Shown in pieces: positions 47,795-55,250 of a stretch of DNA of 64,000 bases. The notes under the pieces were generated by a model, which worked only from the letters and a program-made list of their open reading frames with translations, did no database searches and was not told where the DNA came from. This DNA comes from Paraplanobispora siamensis (lineage in GTDB: Bacteria > Actinomycetota > Actinomycetes > Streptosporangiales > Streptosporangiaceae). Each line of letters starts with the position of its first letter. Within the stretch, counting starts at the first letter, position 1. The stretch lies in NCBI RefSeq assembly GCF_016863175.1, contig NZ_BOOJ01000032.1, positions 186,001-250,000 on the forward strand. The letters are read 5' to 3'. The position numbers and the translations under genes are program-made.

Positions 47795-48286
47795 GTGGAC
47801 GAAGTTGATGCGGCCATCCTGGCCGAACTGCAGCGCGACGGCCGCCAGACCAACCGGGAGCTCGCCGAGCGCATCGGACTGGCCGCCTCCACCTGCCTGG
47901 AGCGGGTGCGCTCCCTGCGGAGCAGGGGAGTGATCGAGGGCTTCCACGCCGAGGTCAACCTCGGCGCCCTCGGCCGGCCGGTCCAGGCGCTCATCCACGT
48001 CCGGCTGCACCCGAAGATCCGCGAGGCGGTCGAGGGCTTCCGCGACTACGTCGCCGCCCTGCCCGAGACCCTCGCCGTCTTCGTGGTCTCCGGCGGCGAC
48101 GACTTCATCATCCAGGTGGCCGTGCGCGACACCGGTCACCTGCGCGACTTCGTGCTGGACCACGTCGCCCGCCACCGCACCATCGCCGACGTGCGCACCT
48201 CGATGGTCTACGACCACATCCGCAAGACCTCGGTGGAGGTCCTGCCCCCGGAGCGGCCGAGCCCGCCCAGGACCCGCCGTAAGTGA
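47795..48286 (+). CDS. Lrp/AsnC-family regulator
   Basis: A 163-residue Lrp protein. The HTH domain is VDEVDAAILAELQRDGRQTNRELAERIGLAASTCLERVRSL (1-45), and the RAM ligand/oligomer domain is HAEVNLGALGRPVQALIHV to the end, including the GGDDFIIQVAVRD loop. I prefer the GTG at 47795 because VDEVDAAIL starts the fold and GACCAT sits at a leaderless -10 distance. A GTG at 47750 would place the operator inside the gene. The stop codon lies in a 14-bp tandem repeat. Confidence 0.9.
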   Translation: MDEVDAAILAELQRDGRQTNRELAERIGLAASTCLERVRSLRSRGVIEGFHAEVNLGALGRPVQALIHVRLHPKIREAVEGFRDYVAALPETLAVFVVSGGDDFIIQVAVRDTGHLRDFVLDHVARHRTIADVRTSMVYDHIRKTSVEVLPPERPSPPRTRRK

Positions 48287-48320
48287 CCGGCCGTAAGTGA
48301 CCGGCCGCAAGTGACCGGCC
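48279..48320 (+). repeat. 14-bp tandem repeat across the Lrp stop codon
   Basis: Three copies of GTAAGTGACCGGCC, the third with one change (GC for GT at the start). The first copy contains the TGA stop of the Lrp gene, and each later copy supplies another TGA in one frame or another. Confidence 0.9.
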
Positions 48321-48383
48321 GCGAGCCGCGCGACCGGCGGGGAGAGGAGACCGAGACCGGCGGGCGGCCTTTCTGTTACCGTA

Positions 48384-48406
48384 CTTTCTAACAAATGTTT
48401 GGTGGA
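48384..48406. promoter_or_regulatory. KstR2-type operator candidate before the echA20-ipdABC operon
   Basis: CTTTCTAACAAATGTTTGGT plus GGA; the core is AACA-N2-TGTT. The same 23 bp with two changes occurs at 58533-58555 before the other steroid block. It ends 11 bp before the echA20 ATG. Similarity to mycobacterial KstR2 sites was not computed. Confidence 0.72.
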
Positions 48407-48416
48407 AAGGTGGCCC

Positions 48417-49169
48417 ATGGGAATCTCCACCAGGAACCACGACGACGGCGTGGCCGAGATCGTGATGGACGTGCCGCCGGTCAACGCGCTGCCCGTGCGG
48501 GGCTGGTTCGACCTGGCGCGCGCCGTACGGGAGGCCGGGCACGATCCCCGCACCCGCGTCGTGGTGCTGCGCGCGCAGGGACGCGGCTTCAACGCCGGGG
48601 TGGACATCAAGGAGATGCAGGCGAGTCCCGGGCACGCAGCCCTGGTCGGGGCCAACCGGGGGTGCTACGAGGCGTTCGCGGCGGTCTACGGGTGCGAGGT
48701 GCCGGTGATCGCCGCGGTGCACGGGTTCTGCCTGGGCGGCGGCGTCGGCCTGGCGGGCAACGCCGACATCGTGGTCGCCTCGGACGACGCCTACTTCGGG
48801 CTGCCCGAGGTGGACCGCGGCGCCCTGGGCGCGGCCACCCACCTGGCCCGCCTGGTGCCCCAGCACCTGATGCGCGCCATGGTCTACACGTGCCGCACCG
48901 TCACGGCCGCCGAGCTGCACGCCTTCGGCTCGGTGCTGGAGGTCGTGCCCGCAGACGGGCTGCGCGAGGCCGCCCTCGCGGTCGCGGGCCGGATCGCGGC
49001 CAAGGACCCCTACGTCATCCGCCGGGCCAAGGAGTCGCTGAACGGCATCGACCCGGTCGACGTCAACCGCAGCTACCGCTTCGAGCAGGGCTTCACCTTC
49101 GAGCTCAACCTGACGGGCGCCGGAGACCGGCACCGCGAGATGTTCGTCTCCGACGGGACGCAGTCATGA
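48417..49169 (+). CDS. echA20: EchA20-like enoyl-CoA hydratase/isomerase family ring hydrolase (steroid ring D)
   Basis: A 250-residue crotonase-fold protein. It contains VVVLRAQGRGFNAGVDIKEMQ (first oxyanion-hole strand), AAVHGFCLGGGVGLAGNADIVVAS, and GLPEVDRGALGAATHLARLVP. Length and order match mycobacterial EchA20 (about 247), which hydrolyses the D-ring of the HIP-derived CoA ester (established for M. tuberculosis). The assignment rests on the immediate downstream ipdA, ipdB and ipdC genes. GGAAAGG precedes the ATG at 48417, and its stop overlaps the ipdA ATG. Confidence 0.85.
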   Translation: MGISTRNHDDGVAEIVMDVPPVNALPVRGWFDLARAVREAGHDPRTRVVVLRAQGRGFNAGVDIKEMQASPGHAALVGANRGCYEAFAAVYGCEVPVIAAVHGFCLGGGVGLAGNADIVVASDDAYFGLPEVDRGALGAATHLARLVPQHLMRAMVYTCRTVTAAELHAFGSVLEVVPADGLREAALAVAGRIAAKDPYVIRRAKESLNGIDPVDVNRSYRFEQGFTFELNLTGAGDRHREMFVSDGTQS

Positions 49170-50062
49170 GCGCCGCGGCGGGCACGGCGACGGCCGGCAA
49201 GGTGATGTCCGCCGAGGAGATCGTCGCGTCGCTGGAGAGCGGCATGACGCTCGGGATCGGCGGCTGGGGCTCGCGGCGCAAGCCGATGGCCCTGGTCCGG
49301 GCGATCTACCGCTCCTCCCTGACGGACCTGACGATCGTGTCGTACGGCGGAGCCGACGTCGGCCTGCTGTGCGCCGCGGGCAAGGTCCGCCGGGTGGTCG
49401 CCCCGTTCGTGACGCTCGACTCGGTGCCCCTCGAACCGCACTTCCGGGCCGCCCGGCAGGCCGGGGCGATCGAGCTCACCGAGTACGACGAGGGCATGTT
49501 CATGTTCGGCCTGCTGGCCGCGGCGCACCGGCTGCCGTTCCTGCCGACCCGGGCCGGGCTCGGCTCGGACGTCATGCGGGTCAACCCCGGCCTGCGCACG
49601 GTCCGCTCGCCGTACGGCGCCGAGGGGGAGGAGGGCGAGGAACTGGTCGCGGTGCCCCCGCTGAGGCTGGACGCGGCGCTGATCCACATGGACCGCGCCG
49701 ACACCCGGGGCAACGGCCAGTATCTCGGCCCCGACCCGTACATGGACGACCTGTTTGCCAAGGCCGCCGCCCGCTGCTACATGAGCTGCGAGCGCCTGGT
49801 GGAGCCTGGCGCCCTGACCGGCCCGCCGCAGACGCTGCTGGTCAGCCGGATGCACGTCACCGGGGTGGTGGAGACCCCCGGCGGCGGCCACTTCACCGAC
49901 TGCGGCCCGGACCTCGGCCGCGACGAGGCCTTCCAGCGGCACTACGCGAGCGCGGCGGCCGACCCGCAGGCGTGGGCGGAGTTCGCGGACCGGTTCCTGT
50001 CCGGCGACGAGGCGGCCTACCGGGAGGCGGTACGGCGCTGGCACGAGGAGGAGGCCCGATGA
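49166..50062 (+). CDS. ipdA: CoA-transferase family I subunit A, IpdA-like
   Basis: A 298-residue alpha subunit of a family I CoA-transferase fold: SGMTLGIGGWGSRRKPMALVRAIYRS, TIVSYGGADVGLLCAAGKV, GLGSDVMRVNPG, and HMDRADTRGNGQYLGPD. In steroid degraders IpdAB is not a transferase but opens ring C of the COCHEA-CoA intermediate by hydrolysis (established for M. tuberculosis and Rhodococcus). It overlaps echA20 by 4 bp. Its stop overlaps the ATG of a 24-codon micro-ORF that in turn overlaps ipdB. The assignment is strong by gene order. Confidence 0.88.
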   Translation: MSAAAGTATAGKVMSAEEIVASLESGMTLGIGGWGSRRKPMALVRAIYRSSLTDLTIVSYGGADVGLLCAAGKVRRVVAPFVTLDSVPLEPHFRAARQAGAIELTEYDEGMFMFGLLAAAHRLPFLPTRAGLGSDVMRVNPGLRTVRSPYGAEGEEGEELVAVPPLRLDAALIHMDRADTRGNGQYLGPDPYMDDLFAKAAARCYMSCERLVEPGALTGPPQTLLVSRMHVTGVVETPGGGHFTDCGPDLGRDEAFQRHYASAAADPQAWAEFADRFLSGDEAAYREAVRRWHEEEAR

Positions 50063-50133
50063 GCGCGACACGCGGCCGTACGGCGGGCAGCCCGGTTCGC
50101 AGGCGCGGCCGTACCGGGAAGGAGACCCGATGA
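50059..50133 (+). CDS. Arg-rich 24-codon micro-ORF bridging ipdA and ipdB
   Basis: ATG at 50059 overlaps the ipdA stop (ATGA) and the TGA at 50131-50133 overlaps the ipdB ATG (ATGA). The peptide starts MSATRGRTAG and ends RGRTGKETR, with 8 Arg among 24 residues. Its first five residues equal those of ipdB and about 15 bp of DNA around both starts are the same, suggesting that it arose by a local duplication of the ipdB start. It may act only to keep ribosomes translating across the 67-bp gap. Confidence 0.5.
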   Translation: MSATRGRTAGSPVRRRGRTGKETR

Positions 50134-50882
50134 GCGCGACCCGGGCGGAGATCTGCGTGGTGGCCTGCGCCGAGGCCTGGCGCGGGGACGGGGAGATCCT
50201 GGCCGCCGCGATGGGCACCTGCTCCATCCTGGGAGCGCGCCTGGCCCGGCTCACCTTCGAGCCCGGCCTGCTGACCACCGACGGCGGCGCGCTGCTCACC
50301 GCCGGACCGGTGCCGATCGGGGCGCCCGCGGGGCCGGCCGAGGGGTGGCTGCCGTTCCGCGACCACCTGTGGCTGGTGCAGAACGGGCGGCGGCACGTGA
50401 TGATGGGCGCCTCGCAGATCGACCGGTACGGCAACACGAACATCTCGGCGATCGGCGAATGGGCCAGGCCGGCCTCCCAGCTGCTCGGCGTGCGCGGCGC
50501 CCCCGGCAACACGATCTGCAACCCGACCAGCTACTGGATCCCCCGGCACTCGCCCCGCGTGTTCGTGCCGAAGGCGGACACGGTCAGCGGCGTCGGCCGC
50601 GACCGGGCGGCGGGGCTGGGCGCCCACGCCTCCCGCTTCCACGACCTGCGCCGGGTCGTGACCGACCTGGGGGTGCTCGACTTCGGCACGCCCGACGGGT
50701 CGATGCGGCTGGTCTCGGTCCACCCGGGAGTGGAGGTCGAGCAGGTCCTGGCCGCCACCGGCTTCGACCTCGTGATCGACGGCGAGGTCCCGCAGACCCG
50801 GACGCCGACCGACGAGGAGCTCCGGTTGATCCGCGAGGTCCTCGACCCGAAGGCGCTGCGCGACCGGGAGGTGCGGGCATGA
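50130..50882 (+). CDS. ipdB: CoA-transferase family I subunit B, IpdB-like
   Basis: A 250-residue beta subunit partner of IpdA: EICVVACAEAWRGDGEILAAAMGTCSILGARLARLTFEPG, the glycine-rich MMGASQIDRYGNTNISAIG, GAPGNTICNPTSYWIPRHSPRVFV, and DLGVLDFGTPDGSMRLVSVHPG. With IpdA it forms the ring-opening hydrolase of steroid ring C. GGGAAGGAGA lies before the ATG. A second micro-ORF overlaps its stop and couples it to the next gene. Confidence 0.88.
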   Translation: MSATRAEICVVACAEAWRGDGEILAAAMGTCSILGARLARLTFEPGLLTTDGGALLTAGPVPIGAPAGPAEGWLPFRDHLWLVQNGRRHVMMGASQIDRYGNTNISAIGEWARPASQLLGVRGAPGNTICNPTSYWIPRHSPRVFVPKADTVSGVGRDRAAGLGAHASRFHDLRRVVTDLGVLDFGTPDGSMRLVSVHPGVEVEQVLAATGFDLVIDGEVPQTRTPTDEELRLIREVLDPKALRDREVRA

Positions 50883-50935
50883 CCCGGCGGCGATCCGGCG
50901 CGGGGACCGCGCGGGCGGGGGAGGGACGAGCGTGA
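50879..50935 (+). CDS. Arg-rich 18-codon micro-ORF bridging ipdB and ipdC
   Basis: ATG at 50879 overlaps the ipdB stop (ATGA) and the TGA at 50933-50935 overlaps the GTG of the next gene (GTGA). The peptide, MTRRRSGAGTARAGEGRA, has 6 Arg in 18 residues. It is the second case of the same arrangement in one operon. The GGGGGAGGGACG ribosome site of ipdC lies inside it. It could be coincidence; only conservation would tell. Confidence 0.45.
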   Translation: MTRRRSGAGTARAGEGRA

Positions 50936-51996
50936 TCGATCAGATGCTGGACACGCCGCTGACCCGGCTGACGGGGGTCCGCCACCCGGTCGTGCAGACC
51001 GGGATGGGCTGGGTGGCCGGCCCGCGGCTGGTCTCCGCGGTGGCCGAGGCCGGCGGCCTGGGCATCCTCGCCTCGGCCACCATGACCCTGGAGCAGCTCG
51101 CCGCCGCCGTCGAGGAGGTCCGCTCGCGCACCGGGGCGCCCTTCGGGGTGAACCTGCGCGCCGACGCCGCCGACGCGGGCGAGCGCGTCGACCTGATGAT
51201 CAAGAACGGGGTGAAGGTCGCCTCGTTCGCCCTGGCCCCCCGCCGGGAGCTGATCGACAGGCTCAAGGAGGCCGGCGTCGTGGTGATCCCGTCGGTCGGG
51301 GCCCGGCGGCACGCGGAGAAGGTGGCGGCCTGGGGCGCCGACGCCGTGCTGGTCCAGGGCGGCGAGGGCGGCGGCCACACCGGGCCCGTCGCCACCACCC
51401 TGCTGCTCCCGCAGATCGTCGACGCGGTCGACATCCCGGTGATCGCCGCGGGCGGCTTCTTCGACGGGCGCGGCCTGGCCGCGGCGCTGGCGTACGGCGC
51501 GGCGGGCGTGGCCATGGGCACCAGGTTCCTGCTGACCTCCGACAGCTCGGTCCCCGAGGAGGTCAAGCGCTTCTACCTGGGCATGTCGGAGACCGTGGTC
51601 ACCCGCCAGGTGGACGGCATGCCGCACCGGGTGCTGCGCACGCCGCTGGTGGACGGCCTGGAACGCTCGGGCCGGCTGTCCGGCCTGGCCCGCGCGGTGC
51701 GCAGCGCCGCCGGGTTCCGCCGGATCTCGGGGATGACCTGGCCCGCCGTGATCCGCGACGGGCTGGCCATGAGACACGGCAGGGAACTGACCTGGTCCCA
51801 GGTCCTGATGGCCGCCAACACGCCCATGCTGCTCAGGGCGGCGATGGTGGACGGCCGCCCCGACCTGGGGGTGATGGCCTCCGGCCAGGTGGTGGCCGTC
51901 ATCGAGGACCTCCCCTCCTGCGAGGAACTGATCGACTCCGTCGTCATCCGCGCCGCCGGCATCCTGCGCGGCCTCGGATCCCACCTGACGGCCTGA
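50932..51996 (+). CDS. ipdC: Nitronate-monooxygenase-family flavoprotein, IpdC-like
   Basis: A 354-residue FMN TIM-barrel protein: TRLTGVRHPVVQTGMGWVAGPRLVSAVAEAGGLGILAS, FGVNLRADAADA, WGADAVLVQGGEGGGHTG with the family His, VIAAGGFFDGRGLAAALAYGAAGVAMGTRFLLT. The mycobacterial homologue (Rv3553, IpdC) acts in HIP degradation as an oxidoreductase on the CoA-ester stage (established knowledge). The GTG start overlaps a micro-ORF stop. It closes this block of the steroid genes and converges on the ABC permease gene. Confidence 0.87.
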   Translation: MIDQMLDTPLTRLTGVRHPVVQTGMGWVAGPRLVSAVAEAGGLGILASATMTLEQLAAAVEEVRSRTGAPFGVNLRADAADAGERVDLMIKNGVKVASFALAPRRELIDRLKEAGVVVIPSVGARRHAEKVAAWGADAVLVQGGEGGGHTGPVATTLLLPQIVDAVDIPVIAAGGFFDGRGLAAALAYGAAGVAMGTRFLLTSDSSVPEEVKRFYLGMSETVVTRQVDGMPHRVLRTPLVDGLERSGRLSGLARAVRSAAGFRRISGMTWPAVIRDGLAMRHGRELTWSQVLMAANTPMLLRAAMVDGRPDLGVMASGQVVAVIEDLPSCEELIDSVVIRAAGILRGLGSHLTA

Positions 51997-52012
51997 TCCC
52001 GTACGGCCGCGC

Positions 52013-53389
52013 TCACTCGAAGCGGAGCTCCCCGGGCGCTGCGGCCCGGCGCAGCACCGGCCGCGCGGCCCGGGAGACGAGGACCGCCGCCGCGACGCCG
52101 AGCGCCGTCACGACGGCGGCCCGCAAGAACGGATAGACGTAGGCCCAGGCCGTGGTGGGCGTCGCGCTGAAGGAGATCCAGGACAGCGCGGCGACCCCGG
52201 CCGCTCCGGCGACCAGGCACACGGGAAGGGCCGCGATCAGCGCCTGCCGGGTGAGCACCCGGCCGAGCGAGGCGATCGGCACGCCCGAGGCGGCCAGCGA
52301 GGCGAACGAGCGCCGGTGGTCGAGGAGCTCCTCGGCCTGGTGGACCACCAGAGCCGCGGCCGAGGTCACCATGGCGCCCAGCAGGGCCAGGTCCACCAGA
52401 ACGTAGATGACCATCCGGAAGGTGCTCACGGACCAGACGTCGAACAGCACGAACGTCTGCGCCCACCCCGCCGCGCTGCCCAGGAACACCGTCAGCCCGA
52501 CCACCGACAGCGCGCGGGCCCAGGCCCGGGGGTCCGCCTCGACCATGCGGGCCGACAGCAGCGTCTCGGCCGATCCCGCCCGGCGGCCCGCGGACCGCGC
52601 CGCGGCGCGGATGACCCAGGTGGTCGCGAGCACCAGGCCGAAGACCAGCACGCACGCGCCGGCGCCGATCACGTAGACCCCCGAACGCCATATCGGGTCC
52701 ATCTCGACGACGTTGAACCCGGCGAAGACCAGCCCGGCCCCGGCCACGACCAGCAGCAGGTCCAAGGCCCGGGGCCGGGTGAGCCTGGCCCGCCTGACCA
52801 CCTCCAGCGGGGAGGCCACCACGTGCCTGCCCGCCGCCAGCCCCGACAGCACGCCCCCGGCGGTCACCAGGACGATCGCGGCGGCCACCAGGGGAAGCGG
52901 GACGGCCGGTACGGAGGAACCGGCACCGGGGACGTACGGCACCGGCAGCGGGCTCACCCGCTCGTTGAAGATCCACTGCGCGGCCAGGTTGACCGGCAGG
53001 TAGACCGCCGCCCCGGCCAGCGCGCCCAGGAGTGCGGAACGCCCCGTCTCGTAGGCGCCCAGCAACCGGGTCTCGCCCGGGGTGGCCCCGGCCAGCCGGA
53101 GCGCGGCCAGCCGCCGCTGTCTGGTCGCCGCGGCCAGGCGGCTGACCTGGTAGACGAAGGCCAGCGCCGGGGCGGTCAGCAGGACCAGGGCCGTCATGGT
53201 CCCCGGCCGCATCATCCCGTCGGTGAAGACGCTGTAGTAGTCGTGATGTTCGTCGATCTCGAACGCCGTGAGGTTGGCCGCGGCGCAGAGCAGGAAGGTC
53301 GCGAGCGCCGCCCCCGCGGCCATGAGACGCCCCCGCACCCGCTCCCGCCGCGACCTTCCCCGCTCCAGCATCCGCGCGATCCCGATCAC
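52013..53389 (-). CDS. FtsX-like ABC transporter permease
   Basis: A 458-residue permease with eight to ten membrane segments: one near the N-terminus, a group at about 60-280, and FtsX-type blocks AALRLAGATPGETRLLGAYE and SFASLAASGVPIASLGRVLTR, each in front of a membrane segment. This is the MacB/FtsX-core arrangement of actinobacterial peptide or lipid exporters. The GTG start overlaps the stop of the ATPase gene (GTGA). It is the last gene of the padR-ATPase-permease operon. Substrate unknown; PadR control suggests toxic amphiphiles or antibiotics. Confidence 0.86.
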   Translation of the reverse strand: MIGIARMLERGRSRRERVRGRLMAAGAALATFLLCAAANLTAFEIDEHHDYYSVFTDGMMRPGTMTALVLLTAPALAFVYQVSRLAAATRQRRLAALRLAGATPGETRLLGAYETGRSALLGALAGAAVYLPVNLAAQWIFNERVSPLPVPYVPGAGSSVPAVPLPLVAAAIVLVTAGGVLSGLAAGRHVVASPLEVVRRARLTRPRALDLLLVVAGAGLVFAGFNVVEMDPIWRSGVYVIGAGACVLVFGLVLATTWVIRAAARSAGRRAGSAETLLSARMVEADPRAWARALSVVGLTVFLGSAAGWAQTFVLFDVWSVSTFRMVIYVLVDLALLGAMVTSAAALVVHQAEELLDHRRSFASLAASGVPIASLGRVLTRQALIAALPVCLVAGAAGVAALSWISFSATPTTAWAYVYPFLRAAVVTALGVAAAVLVSRAARPVLRRAAAPGELRFE

Positions 53390-54051
53390 GCGGTCACCGC
53401 CGAGGCCACCGTGCCGTCGCGCAGCACGATCTCCCGGTCGGCGTAGGCCGCCACCCTGTTGTCATGGGTGACGATCACCAGGGTGGTACGGCTCTCGCGC
53501 GCCGTACCGGTGAGCTCGTCCATGACCCGCTCCCCGGCCAGGGAGTCCAGCGCCCCGGTCGGCTCGTCGGCGAAGACCACCCGGGGCCCGGTCACCAGCG
53601 CCCGGGCCACCGCCACCCGCTGGGCCTGCCCGCCCGACAGCTCGCCCGGCCGCAGGCCGGCGCAGTCCTCCACGCCCAGCCGTTCGAGCCAGGAGCGCGC
53701 GGTGAGCATCGACTCCTCGCGCCCGTGCCGGTTGAACATGAGCGGCAGCGCGACATTCTCCAGCGCGCTCAGCTCGGGCACGAGCTGGCCGAACTGGAAG
53801 ACGACGCCGAAGTTCTCCCGGCGCACGGTGGTGCGGGCGGCGTCGCCGAGGGAGTCGATCCGCCGCCCGTCGAAGCGGATCTCCCCGGTCTCCGGGCGCA
53901 GGATCCCGGCCAGGCAGTGCAGCAGGGTGGACTTGCCCGAGCCGCTCGGCCCGGTGACGGCGACGATCTCCCCTTCGCCGATCTCCACGGTCAGCCCGCG
54001 CAGCGCCCTGGTCGGGCCGAAAGCCTTGTGCACGCCGCGTGCTTCAAGCAT
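53386..54051 (-). CDS. MacB/LolD-type ABC ATPase
   Basis: A 221-residue ATPase with Walker A GPSGSGKSTLLHCLAG, Q-loop VFQFGQLVPELSALENV, signature LSGGQAQRVAVARAL, Walker B VVFADEPTGALD and H-loop VIVTHDNRVAAYADR. It is the partner of the FtsX-like permease. Its start overlaps the padR stop by 8 bp, and its stop overlaps the permease start, so the three genes form a tightly coupled operon. Confidence 0.93.
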   Translation of the reverse strand: MLEARGVHKAFGPTRALRGLTVEIGEGEIVAVTGPSGSGKSTLLHCLAGILRPETGEIRFDGRRIDSLGDAARTTVRRENFGVVFQFGQLVPELSALENVALPLMFNRHGREESMLTARSWLERLGVEDCAGLRPGELSGGQAQRVAVARALVTGPRVVFADEPTGALDSLAGERVMDELTGTARESRTTLVIVTHDNRVAAYADREIVLRDGTVASAVTA

Positions 54052-54580
54052 CGATCTCCTCCTTGAGGTCGGTCAGCCGCGCCATCGCCGTCTCGATCCA
54101 GCGCAGGTCCGCGTCCAGATGCTGGATCGCGTAGTCGGCCGCGAGCGCCTCGGCGGGCGAGCCGGAGGCCCGGCGCGCGGTCAGCTCGCGCATCCGCGTC
54201 AGGTGCGCGGCCCGCTGGCGGAGCAGGTAGTCGCCCGGCGTCACCCCGGCGGCCTCGCCCGCGATCACGGCCAGGACCGTCCGCGAGAGCAGCGCGCCGG
54301 ACAGGTGCGGGGCGGGCGCCTCGACCTCCCCCAGCCACCGGGCCAGCTCGGCCAGGCCCTCGGGGGTGATGGCGTACAGGACCCGCTCGGGCCCGCCGTC
54401 CTGCGCCGTCTCGGCGACCTCCGCGAACCCGTCGCGCTGCAGGCGCTGGAGGGTCGCGTAGACCTGCCCGTAGGCCAGGGGCCTGGCCCCGGGCAGGTGC
54501 CGGTCGTGCTCCCGCTTGAGTTCGTAGCCGTGCCTGGGGCCCTCGCTCAGCAGCCCCAGGACGACGTGTCCGACTGACAT
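54044..54580 (-). CDS. PadR-family repressor
   Basis: A 178-residue PadR protein (PadR-s2-like with a long C-terminal helical part). The winged helix is VVLGLLSEGPRHGYELKREHDRHLPGARPLAYGQVYATLQRLQRDGFAEV. The start follows a -10-like TATAGT by about seven bases, so a leaderless or nearly leaderless mRNA is likely. It heads the exporter operon and probably represses its own promoter, which contains a perfect ATGTATACAT palindrome. Confidence 0.92.
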   Translation of the reverse strand: MSVGHVVLGLLSEGPRHGYELKREHDRHLPGARPLAYGQVYATLQRLQRDGFAEVAETAQDGGPERVLYAITPEGLAELARWLGEVEAPAPHLSGALLSRTVLAVIAGEAAGVTPGDYLLRQRAAHLTRMRELTARRASGSPAEALAADYAIQHLDADLRWIETAMARLTDLKEEIDA

Positions 54581-54587
54581 GCGGGCG

Positions 54588-54620
54588 ACTATACACGGTA
54601 TGTATACATCGAGTGAATAG
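54588..54620 (-). promoter_or_regulatory. padR promoter with palindromic operator
   Basis: On the minus strand a TTCACT, an 18-bp spacer and TATAGT precede the padR start by about seven bases. The spacer contains the palindrome ATGTATACAT, the GTATAC-type sequence seen at many PadR sites. Base positions here may be off by one. Confidence 0.6.
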
Positions 54621-54652
54621 CGGTCCGGCCTCCCGCGCCGGGCCTGCCGCCG

Positions 54653-55180
54653 TCAGGCGTACAGCGGCACCTCGTGTCCCGGGGGAGTGGTCTCGTTGGC
54701 CCGTACGACCTTGTTCAGCTCGCTCTGGTAGTACAGGACGCCCAGGCCGAAGACGAAGAACAGCAAAAGCCCGAGGCCGCCGCTGCAGGTGGGGGCGAGA
54801 CCGGCGGCCCGCTGGGCGTTCGCGATCTTCTTGCCCGCGGTGTAGAAGCTGACCATCGTCCAGACGCCCAGGGTGACCCAGCCGAAGACGTACGCCATGA
54901 GGGCGGAGGAGGGGCTGATGACGCGGCGGCGGTCGAAGTCGGCCAGCTCGCTGTGGATGAGGTAGTACCAGACGAAGGCGTAGAACCCGAGGGTGATGAG
55001 CGGCAGGCCGAGCCAGGCCGCGAACGGGTTGCGGCGCTTCATCTGCAGGCCGGTGGAGACGGGCCGGGCGGCGGGCCGCTCGATCGCCGGGGCGGTCGCC
55101 TCGGCGGGTACGGCCGGCGGCGGCGCGGCGTCCGTGGCGGTGGCCCGGGAACCGGCGCGGTGGCGGGACTGGTCGTTCAT
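54653..55180 (-). CDS. DUF4234 membrane protein
   Basis: A 175-residue protein with a disordered Ala/Pro N-terminus (1-45) and three membrane segments. The DUF4234 pattern is clear: KRRNPFAAWLGLPLITLGFYAFVWYYLIHSELADFDRR, then a second helix VFGWVTLGVWTMVSFYTAGKKIANAQRAAG, and GGLGLLLFFVFGLGVLYYQSELNKV. Function unknown. The same-strand NPCBM gene lies upstream by 70 bp, with a 17-bp direct repeat in the gap. Confidence 0.85.
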   Translation of the reverse strand: MNDQSRHRAGSRATATDAAPPPAVPAEATAPAIERPAARPVSTGLQMKRRNPFAAWLGLPLITLGFYAFVWYYLIHSELADFDRRRVISPSSALMAYVFGWVTLGVWTMVSFYTAGKKIANAQRAAGLAPTCSGGLGLLLFFVFGLGVLYYQSELNKVVRANETTPPGHEVPLYA

Positions 55181-55189
55181 TCTTCCTCC

Positions 55190-55223
55190 CTGGTGTGGTT
55201 CGGACGCTGGTGTGGTTCGGACG
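55190..55223. repeat. 17-bp tandem duplication
   Basis: CTGGTGTGGTTCGGACG occurs twice in direct succession, between the NPCBM-protein gene and the DUF4234 gene, close upstream of the latter's ribosome site. Confidence 0.9.
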
Positions 55224-55250
55224 GTCGGGGATGCGGGGGCCGAGGCGTCG

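Noticed and set aside
50881-50935. ipdC start further upstream
   Set aside because: No in-frame start exists before the GTG at 50932 that has a ribosome site; the ATG at 50879 is in the micro-ORF frame.
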